NCBI RefSeq assembly: GCF_001758365.1
Contig: NZ_LZFO01000003.1
Location: forward strand, 1 to 64,000
Length of the DNA stretch: 64,000 nt
Origin: Clostridium acetireducens DSM 10703
Lineage (GTDB): Bacteria; Bacillota; Clostridia; Clostridiales; Clostridiaceae
Direction: 5' to 3'
Shown here: positions 56,361 through 63,652 of the stretch, piece by piece
Layout of the letters: the number at the start of each line of letters is the position of its first letter
Position numbering within the stretch: position 1 is the stretch's first letter
The notes under the pieces: generated by a model
The model's input: only the letters and a program-made list of their open reading frames with translations
Database searches by the model: none
What the model was told of the DNA's origin: nothing
Program-made: the position numbers and the translations under genes

Positions 56361-56600
56361 CTATAATTCCCATCCAATAACAAATTTTTCATCAAGCAAA
56401 ACTTGATTATTTATCGCTTCAATATGTTTGAAATATAATTCTTTATCTAAATTCCATCTATTGATTATCTGTGAGCACATGGTATTTATTGCTATTACTT
56501 CTTCTTTTACCGCATCTAATCCGCTTTCTTTAATCATAACTATCGCTGTATTAGATAATCCCTTAATTGTTGCATTTAAAATTTGTTCTTTCTCTCCCAT
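56361..56600 (-). CDS. Small phage protein, paralogue of the next gene (79 aa)
   Basis: No known domain. A helical 79-residue protein with the segment KGLSNTAIVMIKESGLDAVK followed by INRWNLDKEL. The same order of residues (TAI, IK, MCxxII, W-x-LD-x-x-L) recurs in the product of 56635-57039, so the two are probably tandem paralogues. RBS TTTAGGAGG. Confidence 0.6.
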   Translation of the reverse strand: MGEKEQILNATIKGLSNTAIVMIKESGLDAVKEEVIAINTMCSQIINRWNLDKELYFKHIEAINNQVLLDEKFVIGWEL

Positions 56601-56634
56601 TTTTTTATCCTCCTAAATTATAATAGGACTGATT

Positions 56635-57039
56635 TTACTCAGTCCCTATACTTCCTACTTCCATATCAAATTCATCAACCAATCTTTCATCTAAATCCCA
56701 AAACTGCACTAGTTCTTCATACATTTCCCTGATTTGCTTAATATCAGCTTCAGCATCTTCCACCCCCAGTACACAGATTTTCTCAATAGCTGTAGCCAGT
56801 AATCCTTCCAATGTTTCCCTTATTAAGTTTTCAGTTTTCAATGCAATCTCCACCTTTCCATATTGGGTTAGGTAGTACATTACCTCTACTGCTCCTGAAA
56901 GTAAAGTTGATATTTCAACATTTGCCACATTTTTAATATCTAAACCAATTAACCATTTATCCCACCAATATAAAAATATCGCCTTACAAGCCAACGTAAA
57001 GCGATATATGATATATAAGTGACTATTCAGCTTCTCCAT
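56635..57039 (-). CDS. Small phage protein, paralogue of the 79-aa gene
   Basis: No known domain. 134 residues from the ATG at 57039; an in-frame ATG at 57087 (150 residues) overlaps the upstream gene by 65 nt and has only a weak GGAAAATC site, so the start is uncertain. The C-terminal half, ETLEGLLATAIEKI, then MYEELVQFWDLDERL, aligns with the 79-aa protein. The N-terminal part is aromatic-rich (YWWDKWLIG) and may pack against another protein. Overlap with the upstream gene shows coupling. Confidence 0.55.
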   Translation of the reverse strand: MEKLNSHLYIIYRFTLACKAIFLYWWDKWLIGLDIKNVANVEISTLLSGAVEVMYYLTQYGKVEIALKTENLIRETLEGLLATAIEKICVLGVEDAEADIKQIREMYEELVQFWDLDERLVDEFDMEVGSIGTE

Positions 57040-57766
57040 CTTTGACTTTTTCAGGCTTACTCCCACTTCGAAAGGCTGAATTACCATCTAGATTTTCCAA
57101 CAATATTTTCCTATCCATCTTATATTCATCACCTATCATTCCAAGTCGTAGAAGCCATACTCTAAATGCATATTTTTCATTATCAGTTGGTTTAACCTTA
57201 GCAGATGCACGTTTCAGTTCTTTGGCTTGTTGATTCAGTAATGCTACAAACTGCGTATATGCTTCCAGTTTTTCAGGAGCTACTTCTTCCTCTAGAAAAC
57301 TGAAGGTTAAAGTATTTTTATAAAAATCAAATTCTATTCCTTCACAACTTTTCTCACCAATATCTTCAAGGGTAGTTTTGAAATCCTCCAAAGTTTCAAT
57401 TGGCACTTCATTAATTCCTATACTAAAATCAGCACCGACTATATCGACTGTAGTTCCTAATGATTTCTTTATTAAATGTTGTTTGCTATAAATCATATTA
57501 ACAAGATTTCTTAGGGTGCGACCAGTATGTCCTTCCATTAGAACTGCCACTTCATAAGCTATATGTTCTTTTTCGTCCATGGTTTCATTTATCAATGTAT
57601 CAAATTCCACTTCCTTGCCCAATTCTGTTGTAATTCTTCCTTCTCGATCAATTGTTATAATTCCTCTTGGTGTTTGTATTTGATATGCAAAACTTGGTGC
57701 TCCCATATACTGTGCTTTTACTCCAAAATGCTGACCTAACTGTTTAACCATTTCTTTTCTATCCAT
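57023..57766 (-). CDS. Phage 'virulence protein'-type protein, function unknown
   Basis: 247 residues from the ATG at 57766, 8 nt after GGAGGG. Starts MDRKEMVKQLGQHFGVKAQYMGAP and resembles the proteins often labelled 'virulence-related' beside methyltransferase genes in Firmicute phages; the label says nothing firm. It has alternating alpha/beta segments, a Glu-rich middle, and ends with a Lys/Glu tail. An upstream in-frame ATG at 57820 is not supported. The next gene overlaps its 3' end. Confidence 0.7.
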   Translation of the reverse strand: MDRKEMVKQLGQHFGVKAQYMGAPSFAYQIQTPRGIITIDREGRITTELGKEVEFDTLINETMDEKEHIAYEVAVLMEGHTGRTLRNLVNMIYSKQHLIKKSLGTTVDIVGADFSIGINEVPIETLEDFKTTLEDIGEKSCEGIEFDFYKNTLTFSFLEEEVAPEKLEAYTQFVALLNQQAKELKRASAKVKPTDNEKYAFRVWLLRLGMIGDEYKMDRKILLENLDGNSAFRSGSKPEKVKDGEAE

Positions 57767-57911
57767 TTGTAATCCCTCCAATAATGATTTTGGTAGTGTA
57801 CACATTACCTCTACATACACATGAAATCAAGTTAAATGAAGGAATTTTAGTAAGATATAATGAGCAGAATCAGTAATATATCATGAGCGATAAATCTGTT
57901 TGCCCACATTA

Positions 57912-59162
57912 TTATTCGGAATACTGCTCACTCTTTAAATCCGAGTACCTAAATTGTTGCCCCTCTCTTTCAATAATTACATCATCTCCATTGATACCAT
58001 CTTTATAATTAATCCAGCGTTCAATAATGACCTGACAGTATTTGGGGTCAAGTTCAGAGCCATAACATACTCTATCAGTTTTATCGGCAGCAAGCAGTGT
58101 AGTTCCACTGCCGAGAAATGTATCAACAACAATATCACCATATTTACTGGAGTTTTTGATTATGTACTCAATTAGTGGTATCGGCTTCATTGTCGGATGG
58201 ACATCATTTACTCTTGGCTTATCAAAGTTCCAAATTGTAGATTGCTTACGGTCACCATTCCAATAATGACTACCTGTTGGCTTCCATCCGAATAATGCTG
58301 GTTCATGCTGCCACTGATAAGGCTGTCTTCCCATTACAAATGTATTTTTTACCCATACGCAACACTGGGAATGCTTAAAGCCTGAGTCAACAAATGCTCT
58401 TCTGAAAATTAATCCCTTTGCATCTGCATGGAATATATAAATACTTGCTCCGTCATCAGAAACTTCATAAACTCTTTTGAATGCTTCAAGCAGGAAATTA
58501 TAAAATTCTTCATCATTCAAGTTGTCATTTTGAATTGTAAGAGCATCTTCTGTTTTCCCTACATATGAAATCCCATAGGGTGGATCTGTGACAGTTAGCT
58601 TTGCTTTCTTCCCATCCATCAACCTTTCTAAGTCTTCACTCTTCGTTGCATCGCCACATATTAGCCTATGCTTACCAAGTAGAAGAATATCTCCTGATTG
58701 AATCACTGGTTCTTCTGGTGCTTCAGGAATTTCTTCTTCCTCTTCCTGATCATCCTTTGGCATATATTCGTCCCATAACTTCTCTGCTTCAGCAAAATCT
58801 ACACCAGTGAGTTCAATATTATAATTCTCCTCTTTCAATTCATCTAATAAATGAGCCAGTGCAGATAAATCCCATTCTCCTGTAATTTTGTTTAGAGCAA
58901 TATTCAGTGCTTTCTCTTTGGTCTTGTCAATCTTAATAACTATACAATCGATTTCTTCATAACCTAATTCTGTTAGTACTTTGCTCCTTTGATGACCGCC
59001 AATAATGGTCATATCACTATTTACAATAATTGGTTCAACATATCCAAACTCGGTAATACTGCTTTTAATTTTCTCAAATTCTTTATCCCCAGGCTTTAAG
59101 TCGACCCTTGGATTATACTCAGCATGTTTTAAATTTGATATTTTAATTTTCCTAAACTCCAT
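57912..59162 (-). CDS. ParB-domain / DNA methyltransferase fusion
   Basis: 416 residues. Residues 1-125 form a ParB/Srx-like nuclease domain (NPRVD, IVNSDMTIIGGHQRSKV). After an acidic linker (EEEEIPEAPEE) comes a beta-class N6-adenine/N4-cytosine methyltransferase: TDPPYG (192-197) precedes the S-adenosylmethionine motif DTFLGSGTTLLAA near residue 360. It probably modifies the element's own DNA to protect it from host restriction; no restriction enzyme gene is nearby. RBS AAAGGAGAAATG. The terminator of the two-gene cassette lies just upstream. Confidence 0.92.
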   Translation of the reverse strand: MEFRKIKISNLKHAEYNPRVDLKPGDKEFEKIKSSITEFGYVEPIIVNSDMTIIGGHQRSKVLTELGYEEIDCIVIKIDKTKEKALNIALNKITGEWDLSALAHLLDELKEENYNIELTGVDFAEAEKLWDEYMPKDDQEEEEEIPEAPEEPVIQSGDILLLGKHRLICGDATKSEDLERLMDGKKAKLTVTDPPYGISYVGKTEDALTIQNDNLNDEEFYNFLLEAFKRVYEVSDDGASIYIFHADAKGLIFRRAFVDSGFKHSQCCVWVKNTFVMGRQPYQWQHEPALFGWKPTGSHYWNGDRKQSTIWNFDKPRVNDVHPTMKPIPLIEYIIKNSSKYGDIVVDTFLGSGTTLLAADKTDRVCYGSELDPKYCQVIIERWINYKDGINGDDVIIEREGQQFRYSDLKSEQYSE

Positions 59163-59193
59163 AATTATTCATTTCTCCTTTCAAAATTGGCAT

Positions 59194-59228
59194 AAAAAAA
59201 CTGCCTACTCCATTTGGAATAGACAGTT
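59194..59228 (-). terminator. Terminator of the two-gene cassette
   Basis: On the minus strand AACTGTCTATTCC pairs with GGAGTAGGCAGTT (13 bp, two G-U) around AAAT, followed by seven U. It isolates the genes at 59310-60798 from the methyltransferase gene. Confidence 0.88.
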
Positions 59229-59264
59229 ATATATTAACATTAATATATTTTTCCTTTTTCCACT

Positions 59265-59287
59265 CAATGCCAGCTTCGCTGGCGTTG
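59265..59287 (-). repeat. Stable GC-rich hairpin, copy 1
   Basis: A 10-bp stem with a 3-nt loop; the core GCCAGC-TTC-GCTGGC is identical to that at 63631-63645. Read on the minus strand it contains GCGAAGC, an exceptionally stable mini-hairpin. It lies between the 233-aa gene and its terminator. Confidence 0.75.
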
Positions 59288-59309
59288 GGTACTCATTAAT
59301 CTAACAAAG

Positions 59310-60011
59310 TTACAAGAACATATCAAGACTTGATAATAGTCTTTTAACAATTTCATATCCTTCTAATAATTTCAGTTCACTTCTTCTGTTATAAAAAATT
59401 GCTCCGAATTCATGTGTAATAGCAATTGTTTCTTCTCCAAAGTCGATAATTAACATAGATATTTTAGATTCTTCTTGAGAAACATAATCTCCAAACTCAT
59501 CACTTTGATCTACCTCAGTTCCAAATATTGCAACTGTATTTATATTTACATCTTCTAAATTTGTTATCCACGCTCCAACAATTGACTTGATTTTGCTTTT
59601 ATCTTGAGATAATTTTTCTCTTAATTCTTTCATATCTAATTCTGTTTGTCCAATATCAACTTGTCCACTTTTTTGCAGCAAATTAATAATTTTATAAGAG
59701 TCTTTTTTAGAAGCTCTTATAAGGATATATGAATTGTCTGGAGCCACATAAAAGAATTTTTCTTCTTCAACTAATAAGTTTTCAACTCTCGCTTCTTTAT
59801 AGTATCCCGTTATTTTTTCAATAACATAATAAGCTATTTTAAACTTATCATAATCACCAAATTCGCCTTTCCCAATATACTCAATATATCCTTCCTTCTG
59901 AAAATCCTCTTGTCCCCAAATATTTAGCTGTTGGCTGATTGGTTCTTTCTTCCCAAGTTCTTTTGATAAATTGTTTTGTTCAATTTTTGCAAAACGTACC
60001 CCCACTGGCAT
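59310..60011 (-). CDS. Protein of unknown function, cassette gene 2 (233 aa)
   Basis: Not recognised. A soluble mixed alpha/beta protein without membrane segments, signal peptide or cysteine motif. Segments such as KFKIAYYVIEKITGYYKEA and NINTVAIFGTEVDQSDEFGDYV, then SMLIIDFGEETIAITHEFGAIFY, suggest two alpha/beta or ferredoxin-like halves. The ATG at 60011 after AAGGGGTGCG is chosen; the open frame extends 38 codons further but over the upstream gene. It follows the membrane-protein gene by 1 nt, so the two products are made together. A dedicated terminator follows. Confidence 0.75.
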   Translation of the reverse strand: MPVGVRFAKIEQNNLSKELGKKEPISQQLNIWGQEDFQKEGYIEYIGKGEFGDYDKFKIAYYVIEKITGYYKEARVENLLVEEEKFFYVAPDNSYILIRASKKDSYKIINLLQKSGQVDIGQTELDMKELREKLSQDKSKIKSIVGAWITNLEDVNINTVAIFGTEVDQSDEFGDYVSQEESKISMLIIDFGEETIAITHEFGAIFYNRRSELKLLEGYEIVKRLLSSLDMFL

Positions 60012-60012
60012 T

Positions 60013-60798
60013 CTAACGCACCCCTTTTTCTTCAAAAAAACCTTTGAACAAGCTACTATACTTCTTAATATCCATTTCAAAATCATGTTTGCTTTTCGAA
60101 TTAATTTCAAGAGTGTCATCCGCAAGTTTTATTGTTGAATTCTCTTTTTGTAACTCTAGATTTTTAATATACCTAGGAGCATATGGGGCTAAGTAAACAT
60201 TCTTAAAAACATTATCATCAACTTTTATTTTAGCATTATATATAGCATGCTTTAATTTCCCTTTTGAGGAATCTTTAATATGTTCATCTATAAAATCCCA
60301 TACTCTTTGAGTGCTTCTAATTAATGTTGGTATCTCTCTATAAGTTATTGTTGGTAATGAATTAGTCAATTTACATGTCAATTTATTTTTATCAACAATT
60401 TGCAGGTACATAACTAATGGAACTTTAATCATTATATTATTATCTTTTGCAAATCTTACAACTTGCCCTGCTTCTATTCTTATTCTGTTATTCTCTCTTC
60501 CAATAGTAACACCGCTTTTCAATAATGCTTCTTCTAATCTTTTTTCAATAAACGTTTCATCTTGAATGCCATCATTAATTTCATAGGTATTTTTTATTAT
60601 AACTGTTACTGACACCGTTTTATTTATAATTATTATTTTTGAAATAAACAATCTAATTCTTTCTACGTTTGTATATATAATGGTTAAAAGTGCAGGTAAA
60701 AAGGCAAGAACTATAGTTAATTCATCTGACCAATTTAATTTCAAAAAAATCCAAGCTAATACCATGCCGATAAAAACAAACAATAATTGCATTCCCAT
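60013..60798 (-). CDS. Two-helix membrane protein of unknown function, cassette gene 1 (261 aa)
   Basis: Not recognised. Two N-terminal membrane helices (about 3-20 and 27-45 from MGMQLLFVF) carry a cytoplasmic domain of about 200 residues rich in beta strands and lysine, including VRFAKDNNIMIKVPLVMYLQIV and PTITYREIPTLIRSTQRVWDF. This layout, a membrane hairpin plus sensor-like domain with a soluble partner, recalls several two-gene phage-defence and abortive-infection systems, but no family match is visible. ATG 60798 after TTAGGAGGTGCAGAG. It forms a transcription unit with the 233-aa gene. Confidence 0.75.
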   Translation of the reverse strand: MGMQLLFVFIGMVLAWIFLKLNWSDELTIVLAFLPALLTIIYTNVERIRLFISKIIIINKTVSVTVIIKNTYEINDGIQDETFIEKRLEEALLKSGVTIGRENNRIRIEAGQVVRFAKDNNIMIKVPLVMYLQIVDKNKLTCKLTNSLPTITYREIPTLIRSTQRVWDFIDEHIKDSSKGKLKHAIYNAKIKVDDNVFKNVYLAPYAPRYIKNLELQKENSTIKLADDTLEINSKSKHDFEMDIKKYSSLFKGFFEEKGVR

Positions 60799-60966
60799 CT
60801 CTGCACCTCCTAACATTATAATTGTTCATTTCATAACAATATAACACACTAATTCCAATATCCTTAATACATTATTATTAATATGCACATCACTATAGTT
60901 TATTGTACTATTGTATAATAAATTTTCATCTTTGAATAGACATATATAGAATTTTTCATAGATTTT

Positions 60967-61043
60967 GGGGGACTTACCACCATCCTATTCAGTTTGTTTC
61001 GCCTTAACGGCTACACAAACTGAATAGCCTACGCCCGTCCCCC
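60967..61043 (-). ncRNA. GC-rich structured element, candidate small RNA
   Basis: A three-tier stem in otherwise AT-rich DNA: outer GGGGGAC (60967) with GTCCCCC (61037), a 13-bp stem CTATTCAGTTTGT (60985-60997) with ACAAACTGAATAG (61015-61027), and an apical GCC/GGC. Internal loops hold conserved-looking GGTGG and GGGCG strings. It lies between the helicase gene and the two-gene cassette. No promoter is obvious inside; it may be an RNA, a leader or a processed terminator. The rest of 60799-61161 holds nothing else clear. Confidence 0.55.
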
Positions 61044-61161
61044 AAGCCCCCTGACGTATGAAACTAATTGATTTATTCTATTACTGTAAATATATTCTTG
61101 GGCTACCTACTATTCTCTATATAATTATATAAGGAATGTGGGGTATCCCAAAACTTACACT

Positions 61162-63363
61162 TTATTTAATATACCAATAATAACATTGACTACTACCTTT
61201 ACCTTCTCTCATAGTCTTTACTTTTCGTTTCTTCTTAATATCTTTTACAACTGGATTCGAATTAAGCTTTCCCCAATATTTATCGCTTATCTCAAACTTC
61301 ACCTTAATATCAGCTATGCCAATTTTACTCCCATTCCATTCATCTTTAAGCCATTTTATAAACATCTGAATCTTATTATCATTGCCATCGGAAGTTTGCC
61401 TGCCAAGTATTTTTTGTTGCTGGAATTCTTCTGGCACATTATTATAATTGATTACATGACACTTTTTAAATCTCTGGCGAATAAGCGAGATCACTTTCTT
61501 ATCAGGCTTAAAAATATAAATATCAACTGCATTGTCGGCAGAAAAATCCCTCACACAAGTCCTAAATACTTCTTGTTCAAATTCTACTGCCATCTTTCTC
61601 CACATATATATATTAGCTTCATCATATTCTTTGAAAAATCCGAACTGATTTTCAAATATAGCTGCAGTTCTAGCTGCTTTATCTTCCTGCTGTTCAAATA
61701 ATTTCTCAAATACTGTGTTTCTACTCAAACACTGAGCAAGGTATTCATCCGAAGGGGCTTTATTCCAGCCAATTTGAACCATATTTTTCGCATCTTTAAA
61801 TTCATTACTCCCCTTTGTATCTCCAAAGTGGGGAATTACAGGTCTCTCTTCATCGCTATCAATAAATATTATAGTTCCTAAGTTCTTCAAATGTTGTGAT
61901 ACTATCTTTGCATTATCTTTATATGTAACTACATAGGTTTTATCCTTAAACTTATTGTTAATCCATTGAGCCACCGCCACATTCTTCCAAGGATTCTTTC
62001 TGTAATCAAGGGCAGTTTTGCTCATATTCATTTCTTTTGCCCAATATATATGAAAAGTAACATTCTCATAATTCTTATAATCTTCAATATTAAGAAACTG
62101 AAATCTCTCATCTTCATAATCAGGGTCAAGTTCCGAAGTAGCATCAAATATATAAGTCTTAAAACCTGTATAGCTAAATTCTTTAATTCCTAGAGTCTTA
62201 AAGTATGGAACATCCGCATTGCACCATAATGATCCTTGATTGAACATTTTTTCTACAGCATTAATCAAATCTATATTTTTATATCCAATGATGCTCTGCC
62301 ACCGTTCTTTGAAATCATCTGTGAATACTGATTCTTTTGTACCACAGCAGATACAATTCCTGTGTTCACTTACTTTATTTCTCAACTGTAGTACTTCGTT
62401 TTCTATCCCATGCAATTCATTCAGCAAATTCTCTTTTGTAATTATAACGTCTGCTCCATTTACTTTTGTTTCTTCAACAGTCTTTTTTAGGGTAGAGAAT
62501 AAATTGGTATCAATCCTGTAGTTATCTATGATGATAGGTTTCTCATCGATGATTAAAATATCTCTAATTTGTTCCTTTTTATTACTGTCAATCCAAGTGC
62601 TATATTCATCAATTCTTTCTCCATATTGCTTTAATCTAGCATTAGTCATAAGAAGAATTGGGCTATATACCTGTTGTTGTTTTTGGTAGCTCATTTTACA
62701 CTTATCATAATATGGGCATTCCATGGGACTACACATTCCATACTCATAAGCTTCTATGGCTTCGTTTTTGCATATACCATCCCGAAAAGAATTTTTATTC
62801 CATGCTTCAAGGATATAGGTATATTTTGTACCATATTTTCCATCTTGATGATAATTACCTTTTTCTCGATATATGTCTTTCTCTAGCTGCCTTAATGCTT
62901 CAATCTTATCAGTTACAATGATAACACCCTGTTTCGAAAAACTAGTAAAGGCTCCACTATGAATATGCTTACAAAGGGTACTTAAAAATGAGTATATATA
63001 ACTCGATTTTCCAAATCCAGCTTTTGCAGGAATTACTGTGATTTTATCAGGATTCTTCACTTGTCCCATAATACTCATTGTTGCATCATAGCTAAATGTT
63101 ACTTGTCCCTCAGTAATTTTATTATTTCTTGCATCAAATAGTTGAATAAATTTATCTTGTGTTTCCTTTGCAAAGCTTTTAATATCATCATCTATATCAA
63201 CTATTTGTTCAGGGTTTAAAGCAGAAACTACAATGTCACGTGACCAATATCTATAATTGTCACCATCAATATATGTTTTTCCATCAATGGTTGTCTTTTT
63301 GGTATATTCACGTTTATATTCAAAATCCTCAATAATAATCTTCTTGTTTTGCTCCCCATCCAT
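61162..63363 (-). CDS. Phage helicase-like protein with cysteine cluster
   Basis: 733 residues. Walker A is AKAGFGKSS (113-121). Between it and the Walker B segment ILIIDEKP (DEKP at 273-276, where DEAD/DEAH helicases have DEAD/H) lie Cys198, Cys211, Cys216 and Cys222, the place and number of an XPD/DinG-type iron-sulfur domain; further Cys at 337, 339 and 340. The second half holds a second RecA-like region with TYVVTYKDNAKIVSQHLKNLG. The C-terminal region (about 670-733) looks like a winged helix. It probably unwinds DNA in replication of the element. RBS AGGAGG. Confidence 0.7.
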   Translation of the reverse strand: MDGEQNKKIIIEDFEYKREYTKKTTIDGKTYIDGDNYRYWSRDIVVSALNPEQIVDIDDDIKSFAKETQDKFIQLFDARNNKITEGQVTFSYDATMSIMGQVKNPDKITVIPAKAGFGKSSYIYSFLSTLCKHIHSGAFTSFSKQGVIIVTDKIEALRQLEKDIYREKGNYHQDGKYGTKYTYILEAWNKNSFRDGICKNEAIEAYEYGMCSPMECPYYDKCKMSYQKQQQVYSPILLMTNARLKQYGERIDEYSTWIDSNKKEQIRDILIIDEKPIIIDNYRIDTNLFSTLKKTVEETKVNGADVIITKENLLNELHGIENEVLQLRNKVSEHRNCICCGTKESVFTDDFKERWQSIIGYKNIDLINAVEKMFNQGSLWCNADVPYFKTLGIKEFSYTGFKTYIFDATSELDPDYEDERFQFLNIEDYKNYENVTFHIYWAKEMNMSKTALDYRKNPWKNVAVAQWINNKFKDKTYVVTYKDNAKIVSQHLKNLGTIIFIDSDEERPVIPHFGDTKGSNEFKDAKNMVQIGWNKAPSDEYLAQCLSRNTVFEKLFEQQEDKAARTAAIFENQFGFFKEYDEANIYMWRKMAVEFEQEVFRTCVRDFSADNAVDIYIFKPDKKVISLIRQRFKKCHVINYNNVPEEFQQQKILGRQTSDGNDNKIQMFIKWLKDEWNGSKIGIADIKVKFEISDKYWGKLNSNPVVKDIKKKRKVKTMREGKGSSQCYYWYIK

Positions 63364-63378
63364 TTTGATCCTCCTGTA

Positions 63379-63564
63379 TTAAACCAACGCTTTAAATTGT
63401 TGATATTTTTCCATCGTGTCACGCAGTTTGGGAGAATCTTTAAAAATATAAATTTTCCTATTTGAGTCTTTTAGATCTGGTTTCTCATCTACTTTATGAA
63501 ATCTATTAAACATAAGCCAACCAGCCATTCTTTCCTGCGTAATTACAATTGTATCATTTTTCAT
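63379..63564 (-). CDS. DUF5659-like small phage protein
   Basis: 61 residues from the ATG at 63564 (about 10 nt after AAGGAGGT). The pattern TIVITQERMAGWLMFNRFHKV, then YIFKDSPKLRDTMEKYQQF, matches the small DUF5659 proteins found in replication regions of Firmicute phages and mobile elements. Function unknown. It precedes the helicase gene by 15 bp. Confidence 0.65.
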   Translation of the reverse strand: MKNDTIVITQERMAGWLMFNRFHKVDEKPDLKDSNRKIYIFKDSPKLRDTMEKYQQFKALV

Positions 63565-63630
63565 AATGTTCATGACCTCCTTGATATTAAATAGTTTAGA
63601 CAACCCCTAACTCGGCATTGTCCGCCCTAA

Positions 63631-63645
63631 GCCAGCTTCGCTGGC
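63631..63645 (-). repeat. Stable GC-rich hairpin, copy 2
   Basis: GCCAGC-TTC-GCTGGC, identical to the core at 59269-59283. It lies in the gap between the DUF5659-like gene and the partial gene at the window edge. Confidence 0.7.
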
Positions 63646-63652
63646 GATATGA

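Noticed and set aside
61028-61052. G-quadruplex on the minus strand (GGGGG, GGGGG, GGG)
   Set aside because: Only three G-runs of three or more are close together, and the first two are better used in the perfect stem with GTCCCCC or its neighbour.
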